A stretch of DNA of 64,000 nucleotides, from NCBI RefSeq assembly GCF_019880225.1, contig NZ_CP082284.1, forward strand, positions 2,418,001 to 2,482,000, in the 5' to 3' direction. The first letter of the stretch is position 1. Every line of letters begins with the position of its first letter. Position numbers and translations under genes: made by a program. This stretch comes from Halobaculum rubrum (lineage in GTDB: Archaea; Halobacteriota; Halobacteria; Halobacteriales; Haloferacaceae). The notes under the pieces were generated by a model. It ran no database searches. It was not told the DNA's origin and worked only from the letters and a program-made list of their open reading frames with translations. This document shows positions 35,029 to 42,972 of this stretch, one piece after another.

Positions 35029-36227
35029 TGTCCCGGGCGGACACGTTCACCAGGTGGGGCGTCATCTCCTCGGGCGAGGGTGGCGGCCGGATCGCCGCCG
35101 AGCTGCTCGCTCGCGAGGACAACCCCGGGATCGACGACCGGATCGCGCTGTTGAACACGAACCGCGCGGACATCCTGAACACCATCGAGCGGGCGTCGCT
35201 CGAGGACACCTCGGAGTACACGACGGTGTTCGGCTCCAAACGCGGCGTCGGGAACAACTTCATCGCGGGCGAGCAGTGCGCACGCGAAGACATCGACCTC
35301 ATCGTCGGCGACATCCAAGAACGGATGACCGGCGCCGACGCGTTCATGCACATGACGACGCTCGGCGGCGGGACGGGCAACGGGTCGATCCCGTACCTGA
35401 TCGAGCAGCTGTCCGGGGGTGCGGACGCGTCGAACCTCCGTCCGTGGATGGACAGCGTCGTCCACGTCGCGCTGGCGGCGTGGCCCTACTACGACGAGCC
35501 CGCTCAGCGCCAGTTCAACGCCGTGATGGGGCTGTCGCGACTCCTGATGAAGCGCAACGGCGAACAGAACGCCGACATGGTGCTACTGGCGAGCAACTCA
35601 CATCTCAACGACGACGGGACGCAGGGCAGCTACGACGCGGTGAACGACCGCATCGTCGCCGCGATCGACCTGTTCATCAGCGCCGGCCGGGAGGCCCGCG
35701 GCGTCATCGACGTGGAAGACTACGTCGCCCAGCCGTCGAACATCGGGGCGTATCACTTCACGCCCGCGGTCGCGACCGGGCTCAACGGGCGGATGCTCGA
35801 GTACGAGTTGATGTTCGACCGGGCGGCCGAGCAGACGTTCGTTCCGATGGACGTGACGACCTCGCGGGCGGCGTACGCGGTCGTCCGGGCCCCCGAGCAG
35901 CTCATCGAGTCGGGCGACATCACCGAGACCGGCGTCCAGTCGGCCTTCGGCGAGTGGAAGCGGGACAACGACATCGGCGGCGCCGTCGGGATGACGACGC
36001 TCACGCCCAAGCAGACCCGCGGCAACGACGTCGACGTACTGGTGTTGCTCGGCGGCTTCGACCTGAACCCGTTGCTCGATCACTCGCGGGACGCCTTCGA
36101 AACCCACAAACAGAACGTCGAGGCCGCCCGACAGCTCGGCAACGCGCCCGACGACTCCATCTCCGAGGCGCACGTGGCCGACCTCTCGGAGAACCTCGAA
36201 CGGTACGTCTCGATCAACGCGAGGTGA
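35028..36227 (+). CDS. Tubulin/FtsZ-superfamily protein C
   Basis: This 399-residue protein is the third paralogue. The nucleotide strand reads VISSGEGGGRIA at about 12-23. The signature loop is TLGGGTGNGSIP (111-122), with the standard GGGTG and Asn in place of the Cys of A and B. The synergy-loop candidate VIDVEDYV carries Asp228 and Asp231. It keeps both Asp residues, so GTP hydrolysis at a filament interface is plausible. The start shares one base with the preceding coiled-coil gene's stop. Proteins B and C could form mixed or separate filaments, while A lacks the catalytic pair. Confidence 0.8.
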   Translation: MSRADTFTRWGVISSGEGGGRIAAELLAREDNPGIDDRIALLNTNRADILNTIERASLEDTSEYTTVFGSKRGVGNNFIAGEQCAREDIDLIVGDIQERMTGADAFMHMTTLGGGTGNGSIPYLIEQLSGGADASNLRPWMDSVVHVALAAWPYYDEPAQRQFNAVMGLSRLLMKRNGEQNADMVLLASNSHLNDDGTQGSYDAVNDRIVAAIDLFISAGREARGVIDVEDYVAQPSNIGAYHFTPAVATGLNGRMLEYELMFDRAAEQTFVPMDVTTSRAAYAVVRAPEQLIESGDITETGVQSAFGEWKRDNDIGGAVGMTTLTPKQTRGNDVDVLVLLGGFDLNPLLDHSRDAFETHKQNVEAARQLGNAPDDSISEAHVADLSENLERYVSINAR

Positions 36228-36232
36228 GACAG

Positions 36233-39109
36233 ATGGGGACCTGCACACACCGACGGCTGCTCGTCACGTTCCTCGTGCTGGCGCTCGTCGTCGGTCCGGC
36301 GACGGCGACCGCGACGGGCGGCGCCTCCGGCTCCCCGACGGCCGGGGCGCTGACGCCGTCGGGGTCGGTGATGGCGGCCGGCGATCTGAACCAGACTGAT
36401 TCGGGGACGCTCCGGTTCGAACTGGCCGTCGGCAACGTCGGCAACAACTCGGAGGTACGGGTTCGATTCGAGTCGGGCGGCGACAGTGACAACGTCACCA
36501 CGGCGGCCGAGAATCCGAACTCGAACGACGTGTACCGCTACCGAGTCGCTTCGGGCGACCTCCCCGACTTCTCGCTCGCGAACACAAGGATCACGGTCTC
36601 GACAGTCGACAATGGCACCGTTCTCCTCAACAAGACGGGGGTCGACCTTCGACACCTCGACCTCGCCGACGCGGAGGGCTCCTTCGACGACAACGGACGG
36701 CTCACCCTGAATGCGACCGACGAGACCGCGGGACTCGACGGCGAGTCGTTCGAACTGAACGCGTCCGCGAACGAGGGGCGGTCCGCGACGCTCTCGGCGA
36801 CGCTCGAGAACGACACCGTCACGATCGACCGCGACGGCGCGTTCAAGAGACTGCTCGCGCCGCCCGCGGAGCTGACGCTGGCGGCGGCCGACGGCGGTCC
36901 CTCCGTTACAGGTGATACAGACGTGTCCCCAGAGGCCGCCGCACCGGACGCCACCGTCCTCGTGTCCCCGGGACGCGTGACGGTCCAGTCGCCGCTGTTG
37001 GTCGCCGGGACCGAGTACGGCGTCCACCTCAACACGACCGGGCCGAACGGGGAGTACGCCGCGGTGACGACCGCACAGGAGACCGACGGCGTCACGTCGG
37101 TGACAGTCGAAAACGAGTACGTCGCCGGCTTCGACAGCGTCACGATCGGCGTAACGACCGCGGGATCGGCGGTACTGTCGAGGACCTACAAGTCTGGCGG
37201 CGCACTCCCTGCGACCGTCGACAACGGTCAGCGGAGCGTGACGCTCCGGGAGGCGTCCTTCGCCGATAGCGACGTCTCGTTCGTCCTGCTATCGACCGAT
37301 GGCGGGGTCCGGACGCTGAGCAACGCGTCCGTCGACGGCGCGACGCTCTCGCTGGCGGGACTCCCCGACGAACGAGGGCTCGATCCGAACGGGTCCTACC
37401 GGATGGTCGTCGCGTTCGCTGACGCGCCCGCGGTGACCGTGAGCGTCGGTGACGGCGGGGGGAGCTCGCCACTCGTGGTACCGACCAACGGGACGCAAGG
37501 GCCCGGAGCGAACACCACGGCGACCGGGACACCCGGGAACGAGTCGCAGGGCGGGATCGTCGGAAGTGTCCCCGGCGGACAGATCACGCTCGGGGTGCTC
37601 CTCGGGCTTGTCGTGCTTCTCGTGTTGGGACTCGGCTACGCCGTCGGTCAGTCGATGGGCGGCGGATCGAGCGGCGGCGGGTCCGGGGCGACACAGCAGA
37701 CCCGGGACGTCCGCGTTCGGATCACCGACGGGTTCGCGAACGAGCAGCTCTCCGACGAGGTGTACCTGACGGCTCGACCGACGGGGCAGTCGTCGGCGTC
37801 GACCAGCGGCGTCAACCGCGACGCCGGCGGCCGCGAGGAGGCCGTCGACGGCGGGGTCGTCACGTGGACGCTCAACGCCGAGCCGTACGAGTTCACCGCC
37901 TCCTACAACGGAACGACCGTCACCGAGACGGCGGAGTTGCTCGACGATCGGCTGACGCTCAGCTTCGAGCCGGTGTCGAAGCGCGTCACCGTCATCGACG
38001 AGACGGGCGAACCGGTGCAGGACGCGACCGTCACTGCGACGTTCGACGACGAGCGGATCTCCGAGCGAACCGACGCGAACGGGCGGGCGTCGCTGACGGT
38101 CCCGATGACCGCTTCCAGCGTGGAAGTCACCGCGGAACACGAGCGATACGAGCCCGACACCCGCCGGGTGTCCGATCCGAACAACCTCCCGTCGGAACTC
38201 CGCGTCGTCGGCAAGACCGGGACGCTTCGGGTCGAAACCGCCATCGGCGGCGAGCCGACGGACGCGGTGGAGGTCAGCCTCGACACGGACGACGAGTGGC
38301 TCCGAGAGCGACTGGAGGAGTCGAGCCCGACCGACGAGGGGGACGACGCGGTCGGCCTCCCGGCGGGCGAGTACACCCTGGTCGGCTCGGTCGACGGTGC
38401 ACCGTTCGAGGACGTCCGTTCGCGTGTGACCGTCCCCGAGGACGACACGGCGACGGTGACGCTTGACGTGCCGTTCGAGTTCCAGCTGTCGGCGACACAG
38501 CGGGAATCGCTCGAGTCGTTGCGCAGCGAGGCGGACGATCTCCTCCCGGGCGGTCGGCTCGACTCGGCCGTCCACAGCTACTACGCGAGCGTCGCGCGGT
38601 CGTTGGCCGACACGGTCGAACGGGTTCCCGAGTCAGGGATCCGGTTCGCCGAGACGGGCGTCGCTCCCGAGCCGGTCGTCGACGCGATGTTGTCGGCGGG
38701 TCGCGGCTGCGTCGAGGGCGTCGACAACGCGATGAACACGAAGCACAACGTCGACCTCTTCAGCGCGTGTGCGGACATGCGCGAGGTCTCTGAGGAGTGG
38801 CGGGCGGACTACGACCTCGACGACCTCTTCGAACTGGCGGCGGCCGACCGAGTGAGCCAGCGGGCGGAGTTGAAATCGCGACTCTCCGAGGCCGAATCGG
38901 CCGTCGAGGAAAACCGGGCCGAGGTGAACGTCATCTCGCCCGTGGGCGACGTTCTCGAGGAGCTACAGGCGTACGAACGCGAAACCAGAGAGTCGGACGA
39001 GGTGCGGAACGCGGCGTTCGTCTTCGCCGTCGCCGGCTTCGTCGAGTCGGTCACGGAGCTGTTCGAACACCCGCGGCTGCTCGACCGACTCAACAGGACG
39101 ATGTACTGA
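36233..39109 (+). CDS. Large single-TM protein with outer and inner beta-domains and helical end
   Basis: This 958-residue protein has a signal peptide at 1-27 and a beta-rich ectodomain (about 28-430) with many Asn-x-Thr/Ser sequons. An ANTTATGTPGNES linker leads to one TM helix at about 446-470. A long cytoplasmic half follows, made of CnaB/carboxypeptidase-regulatory-like beta modules (about 490-745; VIDETGEPVQDATVTATFDD is typical) and a helical C-terminal domain (about 750-958). A receptor-like layout with folded domains on both sides of the membrane is rare in archaea. It probably carries a signal or a force from the surface to the cytoplasmic tubulin-like layer. The ATG is at 36233. 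Confidence 0.7.
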   Translation: MGTCTHRRLLVTFLVLALVVGPATATATGGASGSPTAGALTPSGSVMAAGDLNQTDSGTLRFELAVGNVGNNSEVRVRFESGGDSDNVTTAAENPNSNDVYRYRVASGDLPDFSLANTRITVSTVDNGTVLLNKTGVDLRHLDLADAEGSFDDNGRLTLNATDETAGLDGESFELNASANEGRSATLSATLENDTVTIDRDGAFKRLLAPPAELTLAAADGGPSVTGDTDVSPEAAAPDATVLVSPGRVTVQSPLLVAGTEYGVHLNTTGPNGEYAAVTTAQETDGVTSVTVENEYVAGFDSVTIGVTTAGSAVLSRTYKSGGALPATVDNGQRSVTLREASFADSDVSFVLLSTDGGVRTLSNASVDGATLSLAGLPDERGLDPNGSYRMVVAFADAPAVTVSVGDGGGSSPLVVPTNGTQGPGANTTATGTPGNESQGGIVGSVPGGQITLGVLLGLVVLLVLGLGYAVGQSMGGGSSGGGSGATQQTRDVRVRITDGFANEQLSDEVYLTARPTGQSSASTSGVNRDAGGREEAVDGGVVTWTLNAEPYEFTASYNGTTVTETAELLDDRLTLSFEPVSKRVTVIDETGEPVQDATVTATFDDERISERTDANGRASLTVPMTASSVEVTAEHERYEPDTRRVSDPNNLPSELRVVGKTGTLRVETAIGGEPTDAVEVSLDTDDEWLRERLEESSPTDEGDDAVGLPAGEYTLVGSVDGAPFEDVRSRVTVPEDDTATVTLDVPFEFQLSATQRESLESLRSEADDLLPGGRLDSAVHSYYASVARSLADTVERVPESGIRFAETGVAPEPVVDAMLSAGRGCVEGVDNAMNTKHNVDLFSACADMREVSEEWRADYDLDDLFELAAADRVSQRAELKSRLSEAESAVEENRAEVNVISPVGDVLEELQAYERETRESDEVRNAAFVFAVAGFVESVTELFEHPRLLDRLNRTMY

Positions 39110-39111
39110 CG

Positions 39112-40122
39112 ATGCTATCCAATCGACCTACCACCCCACCGATCGCAACGATCGCCGTGTGCCTCCTGCTCGTCGCCGGCACGGTGCCCGTCGGAGCCGC
39201 CCAGGCCCAGACGGACGCCGAGACGGCCGACGAGTTCCTCGCGGAGCTGCGGCAGTACGAGGACTCGCCGGCGCTGTCGACGTACTCCGAGATCGAGGTG
39301 ATGCGCGGACAGGCGGTCACGGACGTACAGACCGGCGAGTTCACCGAGGCCGACCGAGAACGCATGACCGCGGTCGTGACCGTCCTCGAGGAGTTCACAG
39401 CGGCGTACGGAGCCGCACAGAACGACAGCACAGAGCAGAGCCTCGAACGGGCCGACGCCACCGCTCAGGCGATCGATCAGCTCGAGGCGGCCGGCGGCGA
39501 CAGCTATGCGACGCTGGCTCGGCTCGGCCTCGAGCGGTTCTACCGCCAGCGCGGGGAGGTGCTGTACGAGCGCTCGCGGGAGGCGACGAACACCTCCGCC
39601 GAACTCGACGATCTTGAGAGCGCCGCGGCTGCGTTCGAGGCGGCGGGCGCGAGCGGGCGGTACTCGGCGGTGAACGCGGAGGCGAGCCGCGTCCGCGCGA
39701 TCTACGAGTCCGACCGAAAGCGGATGGACGCCGCGTTGAGCGCCGCCGGGACGTTCGTCGACGACTGCGGTGACGCGTGCGGCTCGCCGACCGCGGCGAT
39801 AACGACGCTCGGTCCGGGCGTGTTCGGGGCGTACACCGACGCGCGGTCGGCGACCGCCGACGCGGACGTCGCCGCCCAACTGGCTGAGAAGCACGGGCTC
39901 GGGACCGAAAGCGAGCGCGCGAACAGGCTCGCGACCGCGACCAACGACGCGCTGTTCTCGCTGTCGGTGGCCGCGACGGTACTGTCGCTCGTGTACGCGC
40001 TCCTCGTCGGCCTCGTCGCCGCCGCGTTCGGCTGGCGGATCGCGACGTGGGCCGACGACGTCGACGGCGCGAAGGTGGGACGGATCGTCCCGCGCGAGTC
40101 CGTGGAGGTGTCGGGACAATGA
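39112..40122 (+). CDS. Signal-peptide protein with helical ectodomain and one C-terminal TM
   Basis: This 336-residue protein has a signal peptide at 1-32 and a helical, Glu/Ala-rich ectodomain (about 33-280), with two close Cys residues (DDCGDACGS, about 222-226) that could pair. One TM lies at about 287-312, followed by a short cytoplasmic tail. The ATG 39112 follows the previous stop by two bases, and its stop overlaps the next start (ATGA). No family is known. Its helical plan outside the membrane differs from the Ig-like proteins next to it. Confidence 0.65.
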   Translation: MLSNRPTTPPIATIAVCLLLVAGTVPVGAAQAQTDAETADEFLAELRQYEDSPALSTYSEIEVMRGQAVTDVQTGEFTEADRERMTAVVTVLEEFTAAYGAAQNDSTEQSLERADATAQAIDQLEAAGGDSYATLARLGLERFYRQRGEVLYERSREATNTSAELDDLESAAAAFEAAGASGRYSAVNAEASRVRAIYESDRKRMDAALSAAGTFVDDCGDACGSPTAAITTLGPGVFGAYTDARSATADADVAAQLAEKHGLGTESERANRLATATNDALFSLSVAATVLSLVYALLVGLVAAAFGWRIATWADDVDGAKVGRIVPRESVEVSGQ

Positions 40123-42857
40123 GCCGCTCGACGACCGTCGCGCGGCTGCTCGCGGTCGCGTTCGCTGTCGTCGTCGCGCTCGGCGCGGCGACGACAGCCG
40201 TCGCCGTCCAGACGACCGTCGAGAAGGACGCTGCGCTCACGGACCAGACGGTGACCGATCAGGTAACGTTCGAGTTCACAGCCGATGCGAACGAGACCGT
40301 CCAGGCGACCGACGAGATCACCCGCGCGAACGGCAACGTCGTCTTCGCGTTCGACTCGTGGGACCGCGTCGACGCCGGCGGTGGCGGCGGCGGAAGTTCC
40401 AACACGTGGGACGTGGTGTCCGGCGCCAGGTACGAGGTCACCTACGACGTGGCCGTAACCGGCGATGTCGCGGAGAACACGTACTCGGGAACTGCAGAGG
40501 TGGTCGGCGAGTCGAGCACCTATACCTCCGAGCAGCTGGAGGTGTACGTCGACCTCCTGTACCCCGAGTTCGGCTACCCCGACGCCGGGAACCCGACGCT
40601 GGTGTTCGACAACCCCAACAGCCAGTCGCAGTCGACCACCGTCGACGTGACCGTTCCGAACACGGGCCAGGGGGCGATGGTGATCTCCGAGGCGACGTTC
40701 TCGAACGTTCCCTCGGGCTTCTCCGTCGACACCGAGTCGATCCCCGACACGATCGACGCGAACGGCGAGGGCGACGTGGGGATCCAGGTCACCGCCGCCG
40801 ACGACGTCTCGGCGGGGTCGTACAGCTTCACCATGACCTTGACGGACAATCTCGGGAACACGCGGGACGTGGCCGTCTCCGTCGACGTGGTGAAGCCGCC
40901 GATCGCCTCGGTTCCCGGCGACGAGGTCAACGTCGGTGACGTGCTGGTCGGGTCATCCAGTACGGTCGACTTCGCGGTCGAGGAGATCGCCGGCAACGAC
41001 GGCATCGACGGGCTCAACGTCGAGGTGATCGGCGCGGAGACCGACGGCAGCGTCTCGTTCGACGGGCTCAGGTCCGTCTCCACGAGCCCGGGCGGCAGGG
41101 ACACGACCTCGGTGACGATGAGCGCGCGAGACACCGCCGACCAGCACGAGGAGCTGGAGTGGGACGTGAAGGTGACGCCGGAGGCCGAGAGCGCACCCAG
41201 CTACACGTTCACGGTCACCGGTCGCGTGATCTACCCGGCGAAGCTCGAACGCGTCGAGGCGTCCGATTCGACGATCCCGTTCGACGAGCCCAGGTCCTCG
41301 ACGTCGACGTTCCAGGAGACCACTGAGGTCGGTATCGTCAACTCCGGGGACCTGGAGATGAACGTCGTGAGCGCGGACGCGTCGATGGTGAGCGGGAGCC
41401 AGTACATCACCGCCGACATCGCCGACGTGCCGAACACGGTGGACGGGCTCTCGACCGGGCCGGCCACGCTGGCGCTCACCGCCGACGCCGACACGCCGGA
41501 GGGAGAGTACGACGTCGAGATCACCCTCCAGACGGAGGACGCGGGCACGCAGACCATCACGCGGACGGTGACTATCACGCAGGAGCCGCAGCTGTCGGTG
41601 TCCGGGTCCGTCGAGTACGGCGACGTGACGATCACCGAGAACCGCACGCAGACGATCGACGTGGCCGAGCGGCTCGGGTACGAGTCGATCGAGAACGTCG
41701 AAGTCGAGAAGATCGAGGGGCCCGACCGCTGGCTCACGGTCGTCAGCCGGCCCAGCGGCACCGTCGGCGCGGGCGAGACGCAGCCGATGGTCGTCGCGTT
41801 GCAGTTCGACACGGAGGCGGAGCTGTACCAGCAGTACCGCTGGCGGTTCCGCGTGTCGGGCGACGGCGTCGAGACGCAGACGATAACGGTGACCGCGCGA
41901 GCGAAGCCGTACAGCTTCGACCGCATCACCGAGCCCCTCGGCGAGTACGACTCCCAGGAACAGTGGAAAAGCGACACCGCGGGGCCGATGAACGAGATGC
42001 TCCTGTCGATGGAGGAGCGCCTCCGCGGCGACGCCACCGTTCCGGGGTCCGATCTCTCGCGGGGGCTGGCGGCGGGCCGGGCGACGCTGCTGTTCGTCGA
42101 CTCGCTCGACGCCGCCCGGACGGCACAGGAGAACGGGAGCTACGGGCAGGCACAGCGCTCGCTGGCCAGGGCGGCCGTCGCGCGCGACCTGATGCGGCAG
42201 TACGCCGACTCGCTCGAACAGTCGGCGCTTCGATCGACAGCACAGCGCGGGGTCGCGGCGGCCGACGCGGCCTTCGATGAAACCGCCGCCGCCCAGCGTG
42301 ACCACTACAGCGACGCCGTGGAGGCGAACGAGTCCGCCATCGAGTCCGCGCAGGCACATCGATCGCTGATGCAACTCGCCGACTACACGGGCGACGAGGA
42401 GGCGGAACAGCGACACCGGTCCAGCTACGAGGAGGCGTCGGACCGGTATCAGGCGCTCGTCGAGGACGCCGCGACCGATCGCGCCGCGGCGGACTCCGCG
42501 TACACGGCGTATCGCTCGAACGCCACGGTCGTCCTCGCAGGGTACCCGCTCGTGCTCAATCCCGCGCGTGCCGACTCGGCGCTCGATCAGATCAGCCGGA
42601 TCAACAGTCGCTACGCCGACTCGGTCGACGGCTTCCGGCGGGCCGGCGCGACCGACGAGGCGAACACCGCGGCCGACCGGGCGGCGACGGTCGACGAGCG
42701 ACTGACGGTCAGTCGATACGGCCTCTTCGGTGCGATCGGGACGTACGCGCTCGTCGTCGTGCTCGTCCTCGCCCGGGTGGCGTTCCGTACGTACGCGTAC
42801 GTGCAGGACGCCGAGGCTGCCACGACCGGGGAGTTCCTCTCACGGACGTCCACCTGA
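40119..42857 (+). CDS. Large secreted-type protein with Ig/CARDB-like domains and C-terminal TM
   Basis: This 912-residue protein has a signal peptide at 1-29 (VARLLAVAFAVVVALGAATT). A Gly-rich linker lies near 87-93, and several Ig/CARDB-like beta-domains fill about 95-600 (typical strands STTVDVTVPNTGQGAMVIS and TVDFAVEEIAG). A helical region (about 610-860) and one TM at about 866-890 with a short tail complete the protein. It is the last gene of the plus block. The outer beta-domains could bind the S-layer or neighbours, and the helical part may form the stalk. The gene before overlaps by four bases. The next gene (42973) is on the opposite strand and converges on it. Confidence 0.7.
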   Translation: MSRSTTVARLLAVAFAVVVALGAATTAVAVQTTVEKDAALTDQTVTDQVTFEFTADANETVQATDEITRANGNVVFAFDSWDRVDAGGGGGGSSNTWDVVSGARYEVTYDVAVTGDVAENTYSGTAEVVGESSTYTSEQLEVYVDLLYPEFGYPDAGNPTLVFDNPNSQSQSTTVDVTVPNTGQGAMVISEATFSNVPSGFSVDTESIPDTIDANGEGDVGIQVTAADDVSAGSYSFTMTLTDNLGNTRDVAVSVDVVKPPIASVPGDEVNVGDVLVGSSSTVDFAVEEIAGNDGIDGLNVEVIGAETDGSVSFDGLRSVSTSPGGRDTTSVTMSARDTADQHEELEWDVKVTPEAESAPSYTFTVTGRVIYPAKLERVEASDSTIPFDEPRSSTSTFQETTEVGIVNSGDLEMNVVSADASMVSGSQYITADIADVPNTVDGLSTGPATLALTADADTPEGEYDVEITLQTEDAGTQTITRTVTITQEPQLSVSGSVEYGDVTITENRTQTIDVAERLGYESIENVEVEKIEGPDRWLTVVSRPSGTVGAGETQPMVVALQFDTEAELYQQYRWRFRVSGDGVETQTITVTARAKPYSFDRITEPLGEYDSQEQWKSDTAGPMNEMLLSMEERLRGDATVPGSDLSRGLAAGRATLLFVDSLDAARTAQENGSYGQAQRSLARAAVARDLMRQYADSLEQSALRSTAQRGVAAADAAFDETAAAQRDHYSDAVEANESAIESAQAHRSLMQLADYTGDEEAEQRHRSSYEEASDRYQALVEDAATDRAAADSAYTAYRSNATVVLAGYPLVLNPARADSALDQISRINSRYADSVDGFRRAGATDEANTAADRAATVDERLTVSRYGLFGAIGTYALVVVLVLARVAFRTYAYVQDAEAATTGEFLSRTST

Positions 42858-42972
42858 GAGACCGAGAAGAAGCCGGGCGACGGCCTCCATGGCCATGCCC
42901 TCGTACACTCCCGTTGACCATCGCCGTTCCCGGCGCGAGCGGTACGGTACTACTTGAGCCGAGACTGTGTGG

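Noticed and set aside
27211-36227. Calling the three tubulin-like proteins FtsZ1, FtsZ2 or CetZ
   Set aside because: The core motifs are tubulin-superfamily, but the lengths, the altered signature loops, the C2H2 finger on A and the gene neighbourhood do not match the known cell-division or CetZ genes.
42858-42972. Terminator between the two converging blocks
   Set aside because: No T-rich tract or clear hairpin is seen in the 115 bases, so none is annotated.
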